This document shows, piece after piece, positions 1 to 9,874 of a stretch of DNA of 64,000 nt. The DNA comes from Saururus chinensis (lineage: Eukaryota > Streptophyta > Magnoliopsida > Piperales > Saururaceae), in contig CP141146.1 in the NCBI GenBank assembly GCA_035235625.1, positions 18,532,501-18,596,500 of the forward strand, in the 5' to 3' direction. The stretch's first letter is position 1. Every line of letters starts with the position of its first letter. The notes below the pieces were generated by a model. That model ran no database searches. It saw only the letters and a list, made by a program, of their open reading frames with translations, and was not told the origin of the DNA. Made by a program: the position numbers and the translations under genes.

Positions 1-975
1 ATGCACAAACACTTCAAAGCACATAGAGATCTAGCTACAGCAAAAGCCAATCCATATGATACTATTACCTCAGACAAATGGGAGAAAATTTGTGATAGGT
101 TTGCATCTAAGGAGTTTGAGGTATGGAGTATGATTATGTGCATATTTTTCTTGTTTATTTTGCTAATATGATGTTACATTATTCTTAGCACGAGTTTAAC
201 TTTCAATGTAGGATATTAGTTCTGCAGCTAAGAAGAACCGTCAGGAATTGAAAATCCGACATACTGGAGGTTCAAAACCATTTGTTTGTTACTTGGAGGA
301 GCTGGTAATATTTCCAACGTCTTAGTTTTATTTATGGGCTACACTTACATTTTTTTGTTGTACCTATTTTTTGAATTACCCTTGAATGATACAGCGTAAG
401 CGGAATGAGAATGAGGATAATCAATTTAGTATGATTGATTTTTACAAAGAAACCCACTTCTCAAGAAAAAAAGGTGATTGGATAAGCAATGAGGCTCATG
501 ATTTGCATGTAAGACTTAGTTATTGATTAGTTTGTATGTATTGATATCATAGCTTTAATTGTTTACATTTTTTAGTGACTTCATTAGACATTTATAATTG
601 CAGAATAAAATGATTAAAGCTCGCGATGATCCATCAAGTTCAGACGAGTGGGCACAAGGACTAACTGAAGACCAGATAGCATTTCAGATTATAGGGGAAC
701 GAAAGAATTATGCGCGTGGTCTTGGAAAAGGTGAGGTGGCCCTAGTGTCTTCATCAAGACAAGAGTTGTCTTCGCAGCTTAAAAATTCTACTCAGAGAGC
801 CGAAATGGCAGAAAGGTCAGCTTCTGAAGCGCGTGCGATGATTGAAGAATATAAAGAACGTCTTGAACAACAACAAAGTCAAATTCAGGAACAACAAACT
901 CAAATTCAGGAACAACAAACTCAAATTGACATGCTTATGGAATTCATGAGGGAGCAACGATGCAAGCGTCGCTAA
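1..975 (+). CDS. CACTA transposase-associated protein (Transposase_24 type), 3' exons
   Basis: Four exons with GT-AG borders read in one frame: 1-120, 212-304, 395-508 and 604-975 (stop at 973-975), giving about 232 residues. An upstream start outside the window is possible, so the gene is marked partial. The order of signatures matches the plant Ptta/En/Spm Transposase_24 family: a segment with DKWEKICDRFASKEFE, then AAKKNRQELKIRHTGGSKPF, then a linker and a glutamine-rich coiled coil. The last exon has three near-identical copies of QQQTQIQE-like heptads at codons for about residues 190-215. Such proteins are thought to act with the CACTA transposase at the subterminal repeats. No stop interrupts the reading frame, so the exons could still be expressed. 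Confidence 0.85.
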
Positions 976-1459
976 TGCTAACGTAATGCTTATTACTAAT
1001 CTCAGCCGTCATTCAAGTTAATATATTTTATAAACTATTCGTTGGACCAGCCTTACATAAAATAATAAATGTTATGCGGATGCATACTAGAACTTTACTT
1101 TGACATTGTTATGCGGAAATTCTAAAATTATTGCAATTTTTATTGCAGATTTAATAGTAGCTGCTGGAAGGTCGTCAAGCTCTAGACAAACTTGTTATCC
1201 GCTTTTTGATACATAGTTTTATAACTGTTTCTCTTGATCTATGTAACTTCTGCAAGCTTTCTAATCCAGGTTTTGGTATGCAGATGCTATTGAAAATTTT
1301 CCAGTGGATTAATGTAATACAGTTTTTCATAACTAAGATATGCATGTGTTGGAAATCTTGTTTTTTTTTTTGGAAATAGAAATATTTAAAAGAACATTGT
1401 TGTTAGTTCATCTTTCTAGACACATGTTTCCTTTTAGTTCTATACTCAATTGCTTGCAG
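976..1459. other. AT-rich spacer inside CACTA 1
   Basis: This stretch follows the Transposase_24 stop codon. It contains no coding similarity that I recognise and no repeat of note. It probably holds the 3' UTR and terminator of the transposase gene, then the junction to captured sequence. The phrase GTTATGCGGA occurs twice about 45 bp apart (near 1071 and 1119). Confidence 0.4.
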
Positions 1460-1550
1460 GAAAACAACCCATTGAGGCAGTCTTTTACAACTCTAAAATG
1501 CACACAGGAAGGACTGACCACTCATGCAGTTCCCCAATCATCCTCTTGTG
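1460..1550 (+). pseudogene. exon-like segment of unknown origin within CACTA 1
   Basis: A 91-bp open segment is bounded by a good acceptor (TGCTTGCAG, ending 1459) and a good donor (GTAGGT at 1551). It reads ENNPLRQSFTTLKCTQEG and continues to a cysteine before the donor. I do not recognise the family. Its position just before the captured nucleotidylyltransferase exons, with proper splice borders, suggests one more captured exon, either of the same source gene or of another gene. It could also be a chance open stretch of this length. Confidence 0.35.
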
Positions 1551-2004
1551 GTAGGTTCTGTATTGAGTCCTCCCATGGGGTGCTTCTTAAGCTGCAACAA
1601 TATTTGAAGATTTATATTTTATATTTAATTAGATTGCAGATTGCATAAAACTTAATTATATGATTCTTAATATGTATAGAGTCTTTTAAAGTCGATGTGT
1701 ATTCAACTCAAAACAGAGATGAAGCCTGTTATTTGCTTCTTACATTACCTAATTGGTACTTCTGCATGAAGATGGTGCAAAAGAGTGGCAAATGGCTCTG
1801 TAATATACTTATCAGTGGGAAAATTTGAGATATAGTGATATGGATGTTGATAGTCTCCATAAATAGGTCAATATGTATGGTTTAGTAGTACTTGAACTGA
1901 TCATATAATATTTTTATCAAACGTATATTCTAGTTTTGCATGGCATTGTGTTGTTCTGGGACAATATATCAGCAAGGAAACTTGACAGCATTATGATATT
2001 GTAG

Positions 2005-2698
2005 GTATTAGGTTTCCATTGTGATAAAAATCAAGGAGAGTGCCGCTCTAAATTTGCTTGCCATATGGATTGCTTTGCTGAGGAACAGCAATTGCAGCAA
2101 GTTATAGATGGGCAAATTTGCATGAAGATTTACCCATTCTCAGGCGGTATGATGTTGATCTAGATCTTATTGGGAAAAAGAAAAAAAGTTCTCTTCAGGC
2201 ATCAACTATGTTAAACTGGACTTGCAGGAGCAGTTCCGGAAAGAAAGATTATATTATCCGGTTCCTTTAACCCTTTGCATGATGGTCACCTCAAGCTCAT
2301 GGAAGTTGCATCAAGGTATAGTACGTATGAGCTAATACCTATTTTATCAGAATGTTCATGCTTTAGCCTGGCTATGACCATCTACCAATGCGCATCAAGG
2401 TATAGTACGTATGAGCTAATTTACATCAGTGATTGATTTTGAATGTCTTGGAGCTCATATACTTGGTCTAAAAGAAAATGCATAATAGTTAAGGAAGTTC
2501 CCATGTTTTCTCCACATGTTTTGTAACATTGTTTCAATGTCATTCACTTTACCTAGTCTATTTTCTGTTAATGTGTTTTGTAATGCAGTATGTATGATGA
2601 TGGCTTTCTGTGCTTCGAGATATCTGCAGTGAATGCAGACAAACCTCCTTTGACAATAACTCAGATCAAAGATAGAGTCAAACAGTTTGAGGAAGTTG
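2005..2698 (+). pseudogene. captured exons of a plant nucleotidylyltransferase / CinA-like gene
   Basis: Three exons (2005-2146, 2228-2315, 2589-2698) have GT-AG borders and join in phase without a stop. The translation includes QVIDGQICMKIYPFSG, then ILSGSFNPLHDGHLKLMEVA, then CFEISAVNADKPPLTITQIK and DRVKQFEEVG. The second exon carries the SGSFNPLHDGH signature of the HxGH nucleotidylyltransferase superfamily. The flanking text resembles the plant protein that couples a CinA-like domain to a cytidylyl/nicotinate-nucleotide-transferase-like domain. Only a central fragment is present, so no catalytic protein can come from it. The exons lie inside CACTA 1, downstream of its transposase gene and upstream of exons of an unrelated hydrolase, which points to transduplication. 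The preserved frame and splice sites suggest a recent capture. Confidence 0.8.
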
Positions 2699-2819
2699 GT
2701 AAGATGCTTGTTACTTTGTTGTTTGTGTATGATTGTGATTTAAGATGCTACTGCTATTAGTAAAAGTCACCATTAGTATTCTAATAGCGTCGTATGATTG
2801 ATGATTGTGATTTAAGATG

Positions 2820-3029
2820 CATGTAGACATAGATACACCAATTGGTACAGTGGCCTCCCGGGCAGGCCCCATAATGGCTGGCTGTGGCTTCTTTGAATCC
2901 GTAATTAGGGGCAAGGGTGGCCATGCAGCTATCCCGCAGCACAGCATTGATCCAATTTTGGCAGCATCAAATGTCATTGTCAGTTTGCAGCATCTTGTTT
3001 CACGTGAAGCTGATCCATTAGACTCACAG
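2820..3029 (+). pseudogene. captured exon of an IAA-amino-acid hydrolase (ILR1/ILL-like, M20 family)
   Basis: One open exon-like block ends at a donor (CAG|GTAATA at 3030). It reads [20 protein letters not shown], then [20 protein letters not shown] and [12 protein letters not shown]. These are hallmarks of plant IAA-amino-acid hydrolases (ILR1/ILL, peptidase M20D), from the end of the catalytic domain into the dimerisation domain: the xSRPGPxLAG segment and the GKGGHAAxPH loop, where the usual histidine after the proline is Q here. The family normally has over 400 residues, so this is about one sixth of a gene. The intact family frees auxin from amino-acid conjugates, but this fragment lacks most metal ligands. 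No clean acceptor is seen on the left. A short direct repeat, TGATTGTGATTTAAGATGC, lies at about 2730 and 2800, just at the junction with the preceding captured gene. Confidence 0.85.
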
Positions 3030-3133
3030 GTAATACTTTGTTGTTTGTGTATTTTTACAAGAAAGCGGAACTTTTTCCTGGGAGTGTGTTTGTCATTGGC
3101 GCTGACACTACTGCTGCTTATTCTTGACTCAAG

Positions 3134-4232
3134 TGATGGAAGAACAAGTCATCATGAAGTTGCCTCTAAGATTGCAACAAAAATGGCTGAGAGCTCGGTG
3201 CAAGATGAAAATCCAGTTTCTCTTTATGTCTATGGGGTACAATTTATTCCTCCCTCCATCATAATGAGAAGTGTATTTAAAAAAAAATTATTTAATGCTA
3301 GATGATGTCCCTAAACAAAGAGAAGAAGATTACAGAACCAAACTGGTAGCATTGGTTCATACTCAACTGCCACTTCAGTCCTTATGTTCTTGCAAAATCT
3401 GGATATTGGGGACCAGTTTCAAGGCATTACCATCAATGAGCCTGTTGATGGTAAAATTCGAGATTTTTTTTTGGGTATTTGTCTCTTACTGTAGATTTAA
3501 TACTCTTGTATAAATCTCAGTGCCTACTCACGCTCTCTCTCTCTCTCTCATTTTTTCTGTGCACTTGTCTTGGATGCTTTAAACATTTTGTTTTCTTCTT
3601 TTGTTGTTTTGGTACAAATGTGATTGCGAGTGGGACACCCTTTGGCTAATTGTCTGGGTAATTGATTGATTTGTCATATGCTGATTTTCATAGGTGATAA
3701 GATCATAAGAGTGCTGGCATGAAGGGAACATGTCTTTGCCTTTTAATTGTTGGCCTAGAAAACAATTGAAACTTTATTGTTGTTGGGATCAGTCTTGTAG
3801 TATAACCTTATCTGTGAATTTGTGAATTAGAAAATATGTTTGTCTTTAGCTTCCAACTTTAATGCAACTAATGAAGTGAACGAATCTTTAGATTGGAACT
3901 TATAGGTGAGCAGTTATTTTAGATATTGGAGGCCAGTGTGAAGCAAGTGATGATGCAGCTTTGGATCAATGATTAGATAAGATTGACTGATAATATCAGT
4001 GAAGCAGATGGGTTACTTGCCTTACAATCGAAGCTGAAGAAAAATTCAGGCATTCAAGCTGTGGCCAAGTCACGTGACATACCTATATTTGTGACAAAGG
4101 TAATTGATTACTATATGTCTAGGCACCATGCTGTAGTCATTTAAAAATTCTGAAATGCCTTGTATATATACATGCAGACTAGCTCTTTGTTGCAAATCCG
4201 CAAAGCTAACTCACACAGAGCCTTCAGGAAAT
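3134..4232 (+). pseudogene. captured exons resembling SPD1 / Ycf45-like ATPase C-terminal region
   Basis: Three open segments with splice-like borders look like one source gene. They are 3134-3236 ([14 protein letters not shown] before a GT donor), about 3977-4099 (LTDNISEADGLLALQSKLKK, then AVAKSRDIPIFVTK before GTAATT), and 4178-4230 (after CATGCAG; TSSLLQIRKAN). The order LY-YG, then a DxxEADxLLxLxSxxKK segment, then IPIxVxKxxSxxQ, is what I recall of the C-terminal part of the plant SPD1 / algal Ycf45 ATPase family, which acts in plastid development. The assignment is from memory of the family and is tentative. Between the first two segments, 3361-3455 has another open run (YSTATSVLMFLQNLDIGDQF) that I cannot place. 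Stops lie between segments, so this is a fragment, not a working gene. Confidence 0.5.
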
Positions 4233-4257
4233 ATTCTTGTAGTTTATATCAGTCCAG

Positions 4258-4882
4258 GTTCGCTGCCAAAGGGTCTTCACACCCTTGACCTGTCCAGAAA
4301 CAAGAATGCAACCATTTTGGGCCTCAGGGAATTGACAAGATTGCGAATTCTGGACCTGAGCTACAATCGTATCTCTAGAATTGGCCAGGGTAAGCTGCCA
4401 ACCTGGCCATTTCCGAATTATGTTTAACAGATTGCAGACAAACATTTGCGTAAATTATATTGATTTTTTATGCACTTTAACATCTCTTTTAATTGAACTA
4501 GCTATAATAGTTGTGGAATAAAATATTTGGTATGTCCAGAGGGAGATGAAAAAACTTTGAGTGACACTTCCGCTATGTCACACAGGCTTATCAAATTGTA
4601 CTCTCATCAAAGAGCTCTACCTTGCTGGAAACAAGATCAGTGATGTTGAGGGCCTGCACAGGCTGCTGAAGTTGTCGGTTCTTTGAGTTTCAACAAGATA
4701 ACAACAGCCAAAGCCCTTGGACAACTTGTGGCGAATTACAACTCCCTCCTGGCTCTTAATGTACTGGGAAATCCAATACAGGCTAACATTGGTGATGACC
4801 AGCTGAGAAAAACTCTTTCCAAGGAGGAAGAGTTGGGAAGTCTGTCTTCACAAAAGATCTACTCCTCAATAGACCTAGAATG
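4258..4882 (+). pseudogene. captured exons of an SDS22-type leucine-rich-repeat protein
   Basis: Exon 4258-4389 (acceptor ends CCAG, donor GTAAG) and exon 4586 to about 4882 (acceptor CACACAG) encode consecutive LRRs of the SDS22 / dynein-light-chain-1-like plant family. Examples are GLHTLDLSRNKNATILGLRE, RILDLSYNRISRIGQG, LIKELYLAGNKISDVEGLHR and SLLALNVLGNPIQANIGDDQ. The second exon is broken near 4682: where the family has VLDLSFNKI, four bases appear to be missing and the frame shifts into a stop, with the right frame resuming as SFNKITTAKALGQLVANYNS. The piece lies between the other captured exons and the CACTA subterminal array, in the same orientation. The intact family serves as a protein-interaction scaffold. 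This copy cannot encode it without interruption. Confidence 0.8.
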
Positions 4883-5164
4883 AACTCCGGGAAGCTCAAG
4901 CTTAAGACTTATGTGAGTGTCATGAAACTGATCATATACATGTTCATGCTCCCAGCTCAGATGACTCTGATTTGCAGGAAGAAAATTCCTTCAAGGATCC
5001 TAACTTAGTTTTGAATTAAATATGCCATTAATAGGAAAGAACTCAACTTGTATTGCAAGCAGAGATTTTTAATTGTATTCGAGATATGATTGTATGGATA
5101 TAATTAGAAATGAAAAAAGAAATCTTTATTTCTATTTCACATTTTATTATTTTTTTTTTAATTT

Positions 5165-5809
5165 TTTGTTCATTAGCGACGCTTAATAGCGTCGCTATAA
5201 ACTATATTAGCGACGTTCAATGACCGTCGCTATTGGTCCATGCTGATTTTATTCTAATAGTGACGCTCCAAAACTGTCGCTAATACGTCTATTCACGACG
5301 CTTTTCGAGCGTCCCTATTGTCCTATTATTCAATAGCGACTCTTCTAAAATGTCGCTAAAACTTATATTAGCGACGCCTATAGAGCGTCGCTATTGTTCT
5401 ATTTTTTTCATTTTATTCAATCGCGACTCTTATACACTGTCGCTAAAACTTCTATTAGCGACACTCGTCAGAGCGTCGCTACTGTAAATATTTAAAAAAA
5501 AATTAAATGAGCGTCGCTAATACGAATATTATTCGCGACACTAATTCATACCGTCGCTAATAATGTACTTACTAGCGACGCTTTCAGAACCGTCGCTAAT
5601 AAGCAAATGTTAGCGACGGTATTACAAAGCGTCGCTAAAGGTACTATTAGCGACGTTTCTTTTTTTCTGTCGTTAGTAAGTAGTAGCGACTGGTTTATTT
5701 GCGACGCTAATAGCGACGGTAAATAAGCGTCGCAAATAACCTTTAGCGACGTTTTTTCTATCATTAGCGACGCTTGTGAGAGTCGCTAATACCCCTTTTT
5801 CTTGTAGTG
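5165..5809. repeat. CACTA 1 subterminal array of TTAGCGACGCT motifs and right terminus
   Basis: About 640 bp are packed with the 11-mer TTAGCGACGCT and variants, alternating with its inverse AGCGTCGCTAA. Neighbouring opposite copies form inverted pairs separated by short loops, for example around 5205-5235 and 5365-5395. The array ends in AATACCCCTTTTTCTTGTAGTG at the transposon terminus. In En/Spm elements such subterminal motifs are the binding sites of the TNPA-like protein, so they are the likely target of the protein encoded at 1-975. Confidence 0.85.
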
Positions 5810-6389
5810 TTGTTCACTTAAAGCTGGGATCATGTTTTTTTTAGCTTCGCTATGTTAGTTTCTTCCTAGCTATTTTGAGTACTTTAAAGCATAGTTAACA
5901 TATTTCTCTCTTTTCTTGATTAAATAGGAGGCTTAGAAACCAAGATGTATTTTACTTGAAGCCTAATTTTTTATCTCGTGTTTTCTACTGTCCTTATGTT
6001 TTTTTTAGTTCTACAACACTGTAAATTTTGGGGGCATGTCAATCAATTTTTCTAAACCTCAAGGCTTACTCGGTTTTGTTTTTTATTTGTTATATCTTAA
6101 GATGACAAGAATAACACCTGTTCCACCATAATACTAAATAATTTAGAGAGCAATGACTTAAAACGTTATGCATCTATCTGGTTGTGGCATTGGGTCGGTG
6201 ATGTTAATATGTTCATACTGCTACCATGATTCCTCTGCACATGCTCTGCCACTATGCTCCTTATGAGACCTCTCCAATTTCTTCATTCCCACAACCTCTT
6301 CACTTTTCTTTCTTGTCTCCTTACAATATTTTCCTTCCCTGATCAAAGAGAGAAGATGCTATAATTGGACTATATTTTGTGGACTTGTA
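5810..6389. other. AT-rich sequence without recognisable features
   Basis: I see no coding similarity, terminal repeats or tandem structure here. The stretch is the right flank of CACTA 1. Confidence 0.5.
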
Positions 6390-6715
6390 TTAGTATTTTT
6401 AGTTATCTAACTATGTGTTATAGTTTATGTTTATCTATGTACTAAAAATTAAATTTCTATTTTTATTATTATATTGTGAACTGATAATTTATTTTTACTT
6501 ATCTAGGTAAGATTTTAGAGATTAATATGTTATATCCTGTGTTTTGAGGAAAATTGAATTTTGTCATGTATTCTACCTTGCATGCTAAAAATTAGGATTC
6601 TGGGATGCAATCTAAAAGTCTGAAATGCATGATTATGGTATGCAATTTAAAATCAAACATTTGAAATGCACTAATCTAAAATACAGAACGACTATCGCCT
6701 TGTACGGGCATTGTC
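6390..6715 (+). repeat. diverged dispersed repeat, copy 1 (partner at 33410-33795)
   Basis: This stretch aligns by eye with 33410-33795 on the same strand. Shared landmarks are TATCTATGTACTA...TTTTTATTATTATATTGTGAAC, TTATTTxTACTTATxxA, GTCxTGTATTCT, TAxGATTCTGG, repeated CTGAAATGC phrases, and ATAGAACGAC/ATAGAATGGC. The 33-kb copy contains a (TA)33 microsatellite absent here. The class of element is unknown, and I found no protein signature. Confidence 0.55.
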
Positions 6716-7552
6716 AACACCCTATTGAAATGTGTTGCCTCATGTCGAAGCCTACTAATACCACTACTGATGTGTCTGACCTTATGTTAGAGACTATAGA
6801 TACCCTACTTACAATGTCCAAGATCATGTCCACAATGGATGAGGTCATTTTCTTCTTCACGGCCCAAATGATCCCAAAGATTTTCTCACCCTTGTTGGGG
6901 TTTCCATGGTCTCAGGTAAACAATCCATGAGAATTTACTCCAAGAAGAAGCCCGCACTAAGCTACTAGAAGCTTCATCAAGGGTCTTTATGTACATCCAC
7001 TAAAGGTCTTTTGATTTATATTGTTGACACATCGGCCAACAAGTAGAGCTCATGTTGACCCCTTCACTATCTCCATCCCAACATGTCCAAGACATATCGA
7101 TGGATGGATTGGGAATTACCATTTTATGTAGTGTTGATATACCTTTGGGTTTCTAAGCCAACCATAATCTTTCTCGAATTTCCCATTGTCTCCAAAAACA
7201 TTCTTCACTCTGTTCTTACCAATATCACGATGTATTTTTCATCATCGATCCAAACATCTCAAGCACAACACAACCAAAGCACAATCACTACTGATTTATT
7301 ATGGGAGTTCAACTAAAAATGCATAAAACACTTTGTTCTAATAATAGATAGTGATCCTACCTTCAAAATTTTCAAATCATTGAGCTTGCACATCACCTCC
7401 TACACTACAGACCTCTAGGTTTGCTTCTCAGCCCACATGAGCTTTTCTTCCTCCAAATCCTCCTTTTTGGATGTGTAGGAATAGGGTTTCCTATCACCAT
7501 ACATTAATTTATACCCATAAAATTCAATAGAAAGTGTAAGGGAAAAATAATG
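6716..7552. other. sequence without recognisable features
   Basis: Short open frames occur (for example 7083-7316) but they show no family signature and look accidental. No terminal or tandem repeats are visible. Confidence 0.4.
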
Positions 7553-9870
7553 TGTTGACAAATTTCATGACAAAATTAGTATTAGAATTGTCTTATATCT
7601 TAGATCTTTTAGGGTAGGTTCAAGAAGTTAAGATGAAGTTGAAGACATTTTGAAGCATAAAGATGTTGAAGATTCAAGAATGTTCAACAAAAACAAGCTA
7701 CATGTGAAGATACGTGAAAATCATTTAAAAGTATGTGTGATCCATGACACACTAAGTTCTAAAGGGTAATTTTGACGTATTTAGATCTTACTTTACAAAT
7801 CCAAAAAGTCAAAAAGAGTAAGAACCTTGTTTGGAATGTAACTTAATTCTTCTGCAAGTCGATCGATCCACTTATTCTAATAACATCATGTCAATCGATC
7901 GCCTGATCAATCTCAGTCCAATTGATTGCCCCTCATAAAAAAGATCAATCTTCTTATGAGGCTATTTTATGAAATTAGCCAATTTTGGTACAATCTCACC
8001 TTAAACACCTAGACCAACCTACCCTATGTATAAATAAAGTGTTTCCATGAAAAACTTAAGGTATACTTGTTTTGATAGAAAAAACCAAGTTTAATCTAGA
8101 GGTGATTTTTTTTGCTTTTTCTTATGGTTCCCAAACTCTTCGATTCAAGTGAATCTTTACTTGTTTATCTTTCTTCTTTAAGTCAATCGAATTGCTGAGA
8201 TTGTTCCTATTTATTTAGAGGTTTGATTTGAGAGTTTTCTATAAACCATAGTTACAAAAAAAACTTGCTTTCTTATTCTTGACAATCTCTAATTTTAGGA
8301 AAATGATTAGTATGGTGTAGATCGATCTGGAGATCACATTGTTCTTTAAATATTGAAGACCATTATTGTGGAAAAGTCAATATGAAGGACATGCAACCAA
8401 AGGGAGTTTGGCTTAGAGAAAACTAAGTACATCTTGAGTAAATCGAGAGATTGTACTAAGGTGACTTGTATTAAAATTTCCAACCTAGCAAATTTTAAAA
8501 GGATGGACAAGGACTCGTGGTTTTTCCCATATGAATTTTCCAAACAAAAAATATTGGGTGCCTTGTGTGTTATTATTTATTATTTTCTGCACTCAAGCTA
8601 GTTGTTAATTAGGGTTGTTTTAATCACTGCATATTGCATTAGTAATTTGATCTTTAGGTTAGATTAATTTTGAAAGTTGGTTAATTTAGTTAAATTTGGA
8701 AGGTGACTATTGCACACTTAATGTGATATAGAATGTGCCTCAAACTTTCAATTAGTAGCTGAGGTTTGGTTATTTGAAATTGCTTTTAGTTGCTAATTGA
8801 AGTTTAGGAAATGTTTTTCTTGATTACATTGATCCTAATAGCAATTAGTAGTTTTTCTTGGAAGTTACAAATTGCTTTCAATTGATACTTTTGGTTAAGA
8901 TCTCTCTTGCTTGCTAGTTATTGGTTTGTTGCTATTGTTTGGTGATTTAATTCTTGCTAAATGGAATTTTGATAATTGCCTTGATTTTATGTTCTAAGCA
9001 TGGATAAACAAATTGAAAGTAATTTTATATTTAGACCACCTTTGTTTGATGAGACCAACTTTCCTTATTGGGAAGCTAAGATAGAGCCTTCCTCTTGTCA
9101 ATAGATGACAAAGTTTGGTATTTTATTGTCAATGAATGGTCGTCACCACTCAAAATAGATGAGGAGTACAAAGACCAAAACCTAGGATGGAGTCGCCTTC
9201 AGATGAGAATGAGATGGCTAACATGACCAATAAATGATTAAAGTTATTTTTAATGATGTCACATTGGATCAATTTCAGCATATATTTGATTGTGACACTG
9301 TGAAAAAGGCATGAGATGTGTTAGAAACTACCTTTGAGGGAACAACATTTGTTAAAAACTCGAATTTGTAATTACTAACATTTAAGTTTGACACCATAAA
9401 AATGGGTAAAGAAGATTATTTTTTGAGTTCTATGCTACCCTTAAAGACATTATTAACACCTGCCACATTTAAGGGGAGTCTATATCTAAATCTAAAGTGG
9501 TGAGAAAATTCTTAAGATCTTTACCAATTTGATTCATGCCTAAAGTAACTGCCATAGAGGAAACCAATGACTTTAATGAACTTAAATTGACCAAATTGGT
9601 ACGTTCTCTTAAAACTTTTCAACTGAACTTAGATCAATGAAGGATGATAAAAAACTTAATGATAGAGTGGTTTCTCTTCAAATGTCAAAGGAAGAATTAT
9701 TAAATTTTTGTGATGATTTTGACTTGATTGACTTGCTAGGAAAATCAAGGAACTTCTAAAAAAACCTAGAGAAAATGGTAAAAGTGACAAGAAAGGTAGA
9801 AGATCTAAGCCCCTTAAGTAGAAATTGGAAAATGATTCTCTCATTGTTACACCTAAACTATTGATTTATT
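7553..9870 (+). mobile_element. Ty1/Copia LTR retrotransposon fossil (LTR-leader and gag part)
   Basis: An LTR-like stretch begins about TGTTGACAAATTTCATGAC at 7553. It contains GATCGATC-rich text and a TATA-like element (TATGTATAAATAAAG near 8025). A leader follows, and then a gag-like region from about 9000, recognised by FRPPLFDETNFPYWEAKI, a classic start of Copia gag. The gag similarity fades near 9850, where an unrelated Gypsy-type LTR begins. No pol is seen. The element is broken in several places and looks old. Confidence 0.65.
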
Positions 9871-9874
9871 AATT

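Larger units (their letters stand above)
1..5809 (+). mobile_element. CACTA (En/Spm) transposon 1, 3' portion, carrying captured host exons
   Basis: This is the 3' part of a CACTA-superfamily DNA transposon whose 5' end lies before the window. Its right terminus reads CTTGTAGTG at 5801-5809, the inverse of the CACTACAAG terminus, preceded by a dense array of TTAGCGACGCT motifs in both orientations. A Transposase_24 gene lies at 1-975, where En/Spm elements carry their second (TNPA-like) gene. Between that gene and the array, about 3.5 kb holds exon-intron fragments of several unrelated host genes in the same orientation. The 3-bp target duplication cannot be checked because the left end is missing; the bases right of the terminus are TTG. 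Confidence 0.85.

Noticed and set aside
5546-5764. Minus ORF across the CACTA 1 array
   Set aside because: It is a translation of the TTAGCGACGCT array, and no family is matched.
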